A DNA stretch of 59,711 bases, from contig SVJD01000009.1 of assembly GCA_015069165.1 (NCBI GenBank), positions 1-59,711 of the forward strand. Direction: 5' to 3'. The stretch comes from Oscillospiraceae bacterium (GTDB taxonomy: Bacteria > Bacillota > Clostridia > UBA1212 > UBA1255). Every line of letters begins with the position of its first letter. The stretch's first letter is position 1. The translations under genes and the position numbers were made by a program. Shown piece after piece: positions 53,536 through 59,711 of the stretch. The notes under the pieces were generated by a model. The model saw only the letters and a list, made by a program, of their open reading frames with translations. It ran no database searches and was not told the origin of the DNA.

Positions 53536-54492
53536 TTACAAACATTCGCAAAAAACGCGTTCCATGTTTCTGCTCATTATATCACGAACGAGATCTTCGG
53601 AATAATTCAATTTGAGCATTTCTTCATAGAGATTGCCCAAAAAGCTTGCATTGGCAAAACCTTTCGGCGGATAATCGATTCCGTCATAGTCAGTACCGAT
53701 ACCAACATTTTTCTCTCCGCCAAGAGCCATAAAGTGTTCGATGTGGCGAATCAAATCTGTTGCATCAACTTCGTTCTTCTGTAAATCAATAAAGCCGTGA
53801 TAGAAGTTAATACCTGTCACACCGCCTTTTTTAACCAACTCTTTAAACATATCGTCAGTTAAATTTCTGGCGTGGGGACACAACGCTCTTGAGTTAGAAT
53901 GAGATGCAATAAAAGGTTTATTTGAAACTTCCAATAAATCATAAAAGCCTTTATCTGATAAATGTGATACATCAATTACCATTCCGAGACGATTCATTTC
54001 GCGTACAACATCTTTGCCGAAATGAGTAAGGCCGCCTTTGTAGTCAGCTTCTCCGTTAAGGTTAGGCACAGTTATACAGTTGGTATCACTTATAACATAA
54101 GGATTATTCCATGTAAGAGTCACAAGACGAACGCCTTTATTGTAAAGTTTTTCCACATTTGCAATATCTGTACCGATTGCCTCTCCGCCCTCGATTCCTA
54201 AAATTACATTTATTCCCTTTTTAGAATCTTCAAGATCTTTCTTTGTCTTTATATGCACAACACCGGGATTCTTTTCAAGCTCTTCATAAAAACGATTTAT
54301 GTATTTTTGAACTTTTTCATCCATGCAATTTCTATCTGCGGCAATATCTACCCAAATTGCCAAAACCTGAGTAAAACAGTCGTAGTTTTCAAGTTGCTTG
54401 AAATTAAAACATCTGGGTGCATCATAAAGATTTTCACCGCTTCCCAAAGTTGTTAAAGTATCACAATGTGCATCAAAAATTCTGTAAGACAT
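53536..54492 (-). CDS. Membrane dipeptidase family (M19) peptidase
   Basis: A 318-aa zinc dipeptidase. Metal ligands are visible in F-D-A-H9-C-D11, the I-E-G-G-E-A segment, I-D-V-S-H-L-S and A-S-H-S-N-S-R-A. No signal peptide, so the enzyme acts in the cytoplasm, probably on dipeptides taken up or made from turnover. Start ATG behind AAGGAGG, 23 bases after glutamine synthetase. Length is normal for bacterial members. Confidence 0.93.
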   Translation of the reverse strand: MSYRIFDAHCDTLTTLGSGENLYDAPRCFNFKQLENYDCFTQVLAIWVDIAADRNCMDEKVQKYINRFYEELEKNPGVVHIKTKKDLEDSKKGINVILGIEGGEAIGTDIANVEKLYNKGVRLVTLTWNNPYVISDTNCITVPNLNGEADYKGGLTHFGKDVVREMNRLGMVIDVSHLSDKGFYDLLEVSNKPFIASHSNSRALCPHARNLTDDMFKELVKKGGVTGINFYHGFIDLQKNEVDATDLIRHIEHFMALGGEKNVGIGTDYDGIDYPPKGFANASFLGNLYEEMLKLNYSEDLVRDIMSRNMERVFCECL

Positions 54493-54515
54493 TTAAAAAT
54501 CCTCCTTTTACAAAA

Positions 54516-56609
54516 TTACATAACGCTAAATAATATATCTCCGTAATTAGGATACGGATAATATTCAGAAGGCATTATTTCTTCTATTCTGTCAGCAATT
54601 TCCCGCAAACTATCCATATCGCAAATGATTACATCTCTTAAATAACATGCTTTTTCCAAGAATGTTTCTTTATCTTTTATTATATCACTGTCAGCCTCCA
54701 ATTTGTTTATCGCTTTGTAGAGTTTGCTGACACATTCTGTCAAATCTGACAAAATTTCTTCCTCCGGAAATCTGTCTGCCGAGAGCAATGCAGTTTTTAA
54801 AGCAACAATTGTTTCGCTGATAAATTTAATATATTTCATTGCCGCAGGCAAAATATCTCTTTTTGCCATCTCTGCCATCGTATTTGCTTCAATATTCACT
54901 ACTTTACAGTAGTTTTCCAACAAAATTTCATATCTGGATTGAAGTTCCGTTCTTGTGAAAATTCCGTGTCTGGCAAAAAGTGCAACATTTTCCTCTTTAA
55001 TGAAGTACGGCAAAGCATCCGGCGTTGTGGGTAAATTCAGAAGGCCTCTTTTCTTTGCTTCTTCAAGCCACTCATCCGTATATCCGTTACCATTAAAAAT
55101 TATGCGCTTGTGCTTCATAATTGTATTTCTGATCAACGAATTAAGCTCTGCTTTAAAATCCTCTGCTTTTTCCAATTGATCAGCAAATTCCATAAGCACA
55201 TCTGCTGTTATTGTATTTAAAATCATATTCGGACAAGAAATCGACATATTAGAGCCGGGCATTCTGTATTCGAATTTATTTCCCGTAAATGCAAAAGGCG
55301 ATGTTCTGTTTCTATCTGTATTATCTCTAGGGAATTTCGGCATAGTGTGAACGCCTATTTCCATATCAACTTTTTCTTTGCCCTCATAAGCACTGCCTTT
55401 TTCGATTGCTTCGAGTATTTCAGTAAGCTCCGTACCCAAGAACATGGAAATAACTGCGGGAGGTGCTTCTGATGCGCCGAGGCGGTTATCGTTGCCTGCT
55501 GATGCCGCAGAAATTCTCAACAAATCTTGGTGCTCGTCTACTGCCTTTATTACTGCACACAAAAACAACAAAAATTGGGCATTTTCATGGGGCGAAGAAC
55601 CGGGCTCTAACAAATTAACACCTGTATCTGTACTTAATGACCAGTTGTTATGTTTACCGCTGCCGCTTACGCTTGCAAAAGGTTTTTCGTGTAAAAGGCA
55701 CGCCAGTGAGCAACGCTCCGCCACCTTTCTCATAACGTCCATTATTATCTGGTTATGGTCTGTGGCAATGTTTGTGTTACAATATATGGGAGCTAATTCA
55801 TGTTGCGCCGGAGCTGCTTCGTTATGCTCAGTTTTTGACATAATTCCCAGCTTCCAGAGTTCTTCGTTAAGCTCCTTCATATATCCTTTTACTCTTGTTT
55901 TAAGTGAGCCGAAATAGTGGTCGTCAAGCTCCTGCGTTTTCGGCGGTTTTGTGCCGAAAAGCGTTCTGCCTGTATATACCAAATCTTTCCTTTTCAGGAA
56001 AACTTCTCTGTCAATCAAAAAGTATTCCTGCTCTGCACCTACAGTTGTGGTAACGTGGCGCACCTGCGTGTTTCCGAAAAGCTTGAGAATTCTTAAAGCT
56101 TGACGGTTTACTGCCTCCATAGAGCGCAAAAGCGGAGTTTTCTTATCAAGCGCCTCTCCCCCGTAAGAGCAAAACACAGTCGGAATGCAAAGGGTTCCTT
56201 CTTTAATAAATGCGTACGAGGTAGGGTCCCACGCGGTATATCCTCTTGCCTCAAAAGTCGCTCGAAGACCGCCGGACGGGAAACTGGAAGCATCGGACTC
56301 ACCTTTTTCAAGCTCTTTGCCGGAAAATTCCATAATTACATTGCCGTCTGCGGTAGGCGAAATAAAACTGTCGTGCTTTTCTGCCGTTATACCTGTCATA
56401 GGTTGGAACCAATGCGTAAAGTGTGTTGCACCTTTTTCAATCGCCCAATCTTTCATTGCATTTGCCACAACGCCTGCCACATCCGGTTTGAGAGTGCTTC
56501 CCTCTGCCATGGTTTTTCTTAATGCTTTATATGTTTCTTTTGGAAGTCTTTCTCTCATGACTCTGTCATTAAAGACAAAACTGCCAAACATATCTGAAAT
56601 ACTACTCAA
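54516..56609 (-). CDS. glnN: Glutamine synthetase type III
   Basis: A 697-aa enzyme making glutamine from glutamate and ammonia. The size and the N-terminal F-G-S[13 protein letters not shown] block are typical of the GSIII group of Bacteroidetes, cyanobacteria and clostridia. Catalytic sequences include [25 protein letters not shown] and F-R-M-P-G-like E-Y-R-M-P-G. The start is TTG 56609, ten bases after GAGGAG; TTG 56618 is only one base away from that site. It is likely co-transcribed with the aldolase gene 32 bases upstream. I see no GlnR site in that short gap. Confidence 0.94.
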   Translation of the reverse strand: MSSISDMFGSFVFNDRVMRERLPKETYKALRKTMAEGSTLKPDVAGVVANAMKDWAIEKGATHFTHWFQPMTGITAEKHDSFISPTADGNVIMEFSGKELEKGESDASSFPSGGLRATFEARGYTAWDPTSYAFIKEGTLCIPTVFCSYGGEALDKKTPLLRSMEAVNRQALRILKLFGNTQVRHVTTTVGAEQEYFLIDREVFLKRKDLVYTGRTLFGTKPPKTQELDDHYFGSLKTRVKGYMKELNEELWKLGIMSKTEHNEAAPAQHELAPIYCNTNIATDHNQIIMDVMRKVAERCSLACLLHEKPFASVSGSGKHNNWSLSTDTGVNLLEPGSSPHENAQFLLFLCAVIKAVDEHQDLLRISAASAGNDNRLGASEAPPAVISMFLGTELTEILEAIEKGSAYEGKEKVDMEIGVHTMPKFPRDNTDRNRTSPFAFTGNKFEYRMPGSNMSISCPNMILNTITADVLMEFADQLEKAEDFKAELNSLIRNTIMKHKRIIFNGNGYTDEWLEEAKKRGLLNLPTTPDALPYFIKEENVALFARHGIFTRTELQSRYEILLENYCKVVNIEANTMAEMAKRDILPAAMKYIKFISETIVALKTALLSADRFPEEEILSDLTECVSKLYKAINKLEADSDIIKDKETFLEKACYLRDVIICDMDSLREIADRIEEIMPSEYYPYPNYGDILFSVM

Positions 56610-56641
56610 TGTCGTCAAACTCCTCTTTTGAATCTTATATA

Positions 56642-57928
56642 TTAAAACTTAAAAGCTTCTCTTAGATCTTTTACTTCATCATCTGTTATAGCAACGATTT
56701 CTCCCAATGCTTTAGATGACACTATTGCTTTGGCACTATATTCCATAACTTCCAATTTATCAAAAGCATTTATAAGGCTTGAGCCCGTTACTATTACGCA
56801 ATCGTTTTCTGCTATAATAATCGGTGTCATTGCATCGAACATGTCTGCAACCATATCTTGTTGCATAAAGCTTGCTCCAAAAGGAATTTTCTTCACATCT
56901 CTGAGCATAATATATGACTCCGGAATAGTTCTTGAATCAAATTCGCAATCAGTTACCGCAAAAGTCATTACATACGGCGCATGGGCAATGATTATGGAAT
57001 TTATGTCAGGGTGTTTGTCATAAATCTTTTTATGCAAACTTACAGAGCGGGAAGGCATTTTGCCGGCCTCTTTCCAGTCACCTACTATTCTTACAAGGTC
57101 TGATTCTTCCATATATTTTCTATCTTTATGATAAGGAGTAATCAAGAACGAGCCGTCTGACAAACGCTGTGAGAAAGTTCCTTGTGTACTTGTAAAGAGC
57201 TGTTGGTCATAAGCTCTTTTTATAAGTGCACACATTTCGCGTCGTGCTTCTCTTTCTTCACTGCTGATGGATTTATTAAGGTACTCGTCCATCTCTACAT
57301 GTTGTTTTTCTTTTGAGATTTTAATATATTTGTCGCTGAGCGGTCTAATCTTTCCCAATTTAGTCGCTTCTATTTGAAGTCTTGCACAATAATCAAGTGT
57401 TTCGAATGCCATAAATGCCTTAAACAAGTCAGCCGCACCTACAAAAACGCCGTGATTTTCAAGCATTACCACATTGTTGCCTTTTTCGAATTCCTCTGTA
57501 ACTTTTATACTGAGTCCTGTGCTGCCCGGAACATCATAAACAGCCATTGAAACATTTCCGCATATTTCGACGAAATTAGGAATCAAGCGAGTTTCCGGAA
57601 TTTGGCGCACTATACTGAATGCAACAAGTGCCGGCGGATGTGCGTGCAAAACAGCTTTGATATCCGGTCTTGATTTATAAATTCTTGCGTGTACGGGGAA
57701 TTCGCTGGACGGTTTATGAATTCCGATTATCGTACCGTCGGGTTTTACTTGTATAATGTCTTTTCTGCTCAAAGAGCCTTTATCAACAGAACCGGGAGTA
57801 ATCCATATATCGCCATTTTCGTCTAAAATAGACAAATTGCCGCCGGAAGTTGTTGTCATTCCGTAATGGTAAATTCTCTCCATCAACATTACCAATTGGT
57901 CAGCCGGATGTAGTAAATCAAAATTCAT
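56642..57928 (-). CDS. Tandem class II aldolase/adducin family protein
   Basis: The protein is 428 aa, built from two class II aldolase domains (about 1-205 and 220-428); usual members have one. In the first, the zinc site reads H-A-H-P-P-A and E-N-H-G-V-F, as in L-fuculose- or L-ribulose-phosphate enzymes, with the catalytic-acid region S-S-E-F-P-V-H. In the second the matching positions are I-A-H-A-P-Y and E-N-D-C-V-I, so part of the metal site is lost. The second half may only support the dimer or tetramer. Substrate unknown. First gene of a probable four-gene operon; a TATAAT (57971-57966 on the minus strand) lies upstream without a clear -35. Confidence 0.85.
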   Translation of the reverse strand: MNFDLLHPADQLVMLMERIYHYGMTTTSGGNLSILDENGDIWITPGSVDKGSLSRKDIIQVKPDGTIIGIHKPSSEFPVHARIYKSRPDIKAVLHAHPPALVAFSIVRQIPETRLIPNFVEICGNVSMAVYDVPGSTGLSIKVTEEFEKGNNVVMLENHGVFVGAADLFKAFMAFETLDYCARLQIEATKLGKIRPLSDKYIKISKEKQHVEMDEYLNKSISSEEREARREMCALIKRAYDQQLFTSTQGTFSQRLSDGSFLITPYHKDRKYMEESDLVRIVGDWKEAGKMPSRSVSLHKKIYDKHPDINSIIIAHAPYVMTFAVTDCEFDSRTIPESYIMLRDVKKIPFGASFMQQDMVADMFDAMTPIIIAENDCVIVTGSSLINAFDKLEVMEYSAKAIVSSKALGEIVAITDDEVKDLREAFKF

Positions 57929-58085
57929 AATTGCACCTCAAATTGTTAATCAACTTTTCCTTGCAATTATAGCATATTTTTCTCTGCAAAAAAAGTCGAT
58001 TTTGTGATTATTTATCGAAGTATAATTTTTTGCTTTTTAGGTCGAAAACGCTCTAAAAACGAAGATTTTCGGCGAACTGTTTTTC

Positions 58086-58113
58086 TTGACTTCACTTTTT
58101 TCTCTGTTAAAAT
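58086..58113 (+). promoter_or_regulatory. Promoter without a following gene
   Basis: TTGACT (58086-58091), 16 bases, TAAAAT (58108-58113). No open reading frame follows on this strand before a terminator 40 bases further on, so it may drive a small RNA. Confidence 0.5.
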
Positions 58114-58119
58114 GTGTTG

Positions 58120-58194
58120 CACGGGCAGACCATAACTGATTTATATAAAAACAAAAAAATAACCGCCCCCGCTTCAAAAGTGGCGATTATTTTT
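58120..58194 (+). ncRNA. Candidate small RNA of about 75 bases
   Basis: Between the promoter at 58086-58113 and the T-rich hairpin at 58153-58194 there is a short unit with no coding potential. The hairpin arms are AATAACCGCC and GGCGATTATT (one mismatch), followed by TTTT. The same hairpin may simply end the minus-strand DUF2809 gene, so this call is tentative. It does not match any RNA family I know. Confidence 0.35.
58153..58194. terminator. Bidirectional terminator
   Basis: Arms around CCGCC / GGCG with A-rich sequence on one side and T-rich on the other, so it can work on both strands. It lies 63 bases past the DUF2809 stop. Confidence 0.75.
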
Positions 58195-58257
58195 AATCAA
58201 CATACAGGAGCGTAACCGTCTCTCGGTTTGCCTTCGTATAATTGTATTACAACCCCA

Positions 58258-58612
58258 TCAGTTAGTTGTCAACAACAAGTTTTTTATAACATAATCAACT
58301 GCAAAGAATACAACACAGCCGGCAGCATAACAAATTAAGTCACCAAAAGAAAATGTCCTGCCTATAACAACGGAAATAAATTTATTCTCTTCCATTCCAA
58401 ACAATTTTACAATATCAAAATACTGCGCCACTTCTACAACTGTTGCAAAAGCAAAAACATAAATCGGCAAAGCACGTACACCTTTCGGAATAATTATTCT
58501 GCAAAAACAGTAAATCAGCGTTGTAACAAGCACGTCACCGATATACGGCCGAACAAGCCGAAAGTGTACACGCAAGTATAACAATCAAAAATACGCTTGC
58601 AAATTTTTTCAT
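58258..58612 (-). pseudogene. DUF2809 membrane protein, apparently frameshifted near its start
   Basis: A 108-codon frame (58584-58258) has the DUF2809 signature V-R-P-Y-I-G-D-V-L-V near its start and three hydrophobic stretches, but it can only start at TTG and lacks the first helix. The missing helix is present in another frame: ATG 58612 begins M-K-K-F-A-S-V-F-L-I-V-I-L and runs to a stop just past the point where the second frame starts. Joining the two frames around 58575-58590 gives a normal family protein. Either the gene is broken or the sequence has an error there. Function of the family is unknown. Confidence 0.6.
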
Positions 58613-58677
58613 TTTTCTTCTATTACAATTATAACCTTTTTCTGTGGAAAAAGTAATAAAAACAACCGCCTTGACAG

Positions 58678-58822
58678 TATCAAGTTATTCTTGGGGGCCG
58701 AAAATCTACCACACACCTTGCTTTTAGAAAAAACAATCAGTGGCGCGGCGCTTTTTGTCTTGTTTTTCGTTTTGAGACAAACCGCCGCTCCATCTACTGC
58801 TTTTTACAATTATTACTTTATC
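58678..58822. repeat. Element G: one-unit version of element C with both flanks
   Basis: The left flank (58678-58725) matches that of element C, then a single spacer and hairpin (TTTTGTCTTG, loop, GAGACAAA; GTCTT at 58757), then the right flank (58786-58822). It is thus element C shortened to one unit. Confidence 0.9.
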
Positions 58823-58926
58823 TCTAAAGACATTAAAATATCAGCGAAAATCTTAAATAAATGAGATGAATATAGTCTTCCGAATGAAGAGATTTTCAAT
58901 ATTTTAAAACGGCGAAACACAGATGA

Positions 58927-58955
58927 TTGATTTTAATTTTTGTGTAGTATATAAT
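58927..58955 (+). promoter_or_regulatory. Promoter of the SGNH lipoprotein gene
   Basis: TTGATT (58927-58932), 17 bases, a perfect TATAAT (58950-58955). Transcription would begin near 58962, about 40 bases before the proposed ATT start at 59002. Between element G and this promoter nothing else is seen. Confidence 0.75.
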
Positions 58956-59001
58956 TTCTTTAATGATAAATATTTATATAATGATACATTAGGAGAGGGA
59001 C

Positions 59002-59711
59002 ATTACAAAAAAATGCTTTTCTATATTGTTATCAATTTGTTTATATTTTACATGTATCACAGGATGTAGTTTTGGGAGGAACAAAAGAATGTTTTCGGAT
59101 AAAGATAAAGAATATAGAGTTCTATTTGTAGGAAATAGTTTTACAGAGTTTAATAATTTAGCCAATAACATATTTAAACCAATGTGTAAACAGGCAGGTT
59201 ATAATATTTTAGTCAATACAGTTACCAGAGGTTCGTATATACTGGAAAACTTCGCTGATTCGGCAGATCCTTACGGTTCCAAAATAGATGATTTTCTAAG
59301 CACAAATAAATACGATATAGTAATATTACAAGAGCAGAGTCATAGACCTATTTCCGATTTTGATAGTTTTATGAGAGGAGCACAGGGGTTGGCCGCGAAG
59401 GCAAAAGAAAATGGTGCGGCTGTTTATTTGTATGAAACATGGGGATACAAAGCCGGTAATGGTGGACTGGCTGCTTATGGCGGAACAACAAAAAGTATGG
59501 CACAACAATTGTCAAAAGCATATAAAAAAGTGGCAGAAGAAATAGATGCAACTGTTATCCATGCAGGTCTTGCAATGCTTGATGTTTATGAAAATAATAA
59601 AGAAGATGTGGAGCTCTATCATCCTGACATGCATCATCCATCTCTTGAAGGAAGTATTTTGGTAGGATATACAATGCTCTACACTTTATGCAATGTAGAT
59701 AAGAATGATGT
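59002..59711 (+). CDS. SGNH-hydrolase-like (DUF4886-type) lipoprotein, possible ATT start, cut by window edge
   Basis: The visible part is up to 236 residues, open at the right edge. It carries the SGNH blocks F-V-G-N-S-F-T (GDS variant), I-L-Q-E-Q-S and Y-H-P-D-M-H-H-P-S, which supply Ser, Gln/Asn and Asp-His, so an esterase acting on acyl or acetyl groups is likely. ATG 59089 has a good site (GGGAGGA, eight bases), but the frame stays open upstream and encodes K-K, a hydrophobic run and the lipobox I-T-G-C. No ATG, GTG or suitable TTG begins that stretch; ATT 59002 stands two bases after AGGAGAGGG. I annotate the longer form with ATT as start and keep ATG 59089 as the alternative. Confidence 0.7.
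   Translation, partial: MTKKCFSILLSICLYFTCITGCSFGRNKRMFSDKDKEYRVLFVGNSFTEFNNLANNIFKPMCKQAGYNILVNTVTRGSYILENFADSADPYGSKIDDFLSTNKYDIVILQEQSHRPISDFDSFMRGAQGLAAKAKENGAAVYLYETWGYKAGNGGLAAYGGTTKSMAQQLSKAYKKVAEEIDATVIHAGLAMLDVYENNKEDVELYHPDMHHPSLEGSILVGYTMLYTLCNVDKND

Noticed and set aside
57929-58150. Riboswitch or SRP RNA in the gap
   Set aside because: No conserved core such as the SRP tetraloop region or a known aptamer could be recognised.

Overview
The window looks like a chromosomal stretch from a strictly anaerobic, AT-rich Gram-positive bacterium, most likely a member of the Clostridia. The signs are: sortase-anchored pili, several strong RBS-led operons with sigma-A-type promoters (TTGACA/TATAAT, 17 bp spacing), rubrerythrin, a flavodiiron protein with a rubredoxin tail, type III glutamine synthetase, D-lactate dehydrogenase, and a dockerin/cohesin-like pair. 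The genus cannot be named from the sequence alone.

Layout. 1-16.5 kb: a sortase pilus locus, all on the minus strand. Read 5' to 3' it runs backbone pilin (LPETG), class C sortase, basal-type pilin (QPPTG), a sortase homologue lacking its catalytic His and Cys, then two giant LPXTG proteins (1792 and 2113 aa). After a terminator there is a third paralogue cut off by the window edge. The giant proteins join a DNase I-like (EEP) head, a beta-helix and a pilin-like stalk. The head is intact in one and eroded in the other. 16.5-24.7 kb: stem-loop repeat arrays with a 53-bp period, a PD-(D/E)XK-like nuclease gene lying between two arrays, the GGGtGRT/NifU-like pair, and a two-gene membrane-anchored module of unknown function. 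24.7-33.6 kb: ftsH, a PfkB kinase, a GH1 beta-glucosidase, a flavodiiron protein, D-LDH, and signal peptidase I with a long acidic extension next to a coiled-coil protein.

33.7-44.4 kb: a ten-gene minus-strand run argG-H-C-J-B-D-F, then two uracil-DNA glycosylase family genes and a DacF-like protein without its catalytic serine. It is driven by a consensus promoter overlapped by an ARG-box-like palindrome. rpsU sits upstream. 44.6-52.6 kb: a lipoprotein; a divergent pair encoding a dockerin-bearing glucosaminidase and a membrane-anchored cohesin-like protein; aroB; thiamine pyrophosphokinase; rubrerythrin. 52.6-59.7 kb: a probable operon (class II aldolase, glutamine synthetase III, M19 dipeptidase, radical SAM protein), a candidate small RNA, a broken DUF2809 gene, a one-unit repeat element and a truncated SGNH lipoprotein that may start at ATT.

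The least ordinary parts are (1) the family of 53-bp hairpin arrays with conserved outer flanks and a nuclease gene between two of them, (2) the pilus locus with a dead sortase and giant EEP/beta-helix tip proteins, and (3) the neighbouring dockerin-hydrolase/cohesin-anchor pair. Several loci hold apparent pseudoenzymes. All functional statements rest on motif reading; no database search was possible.
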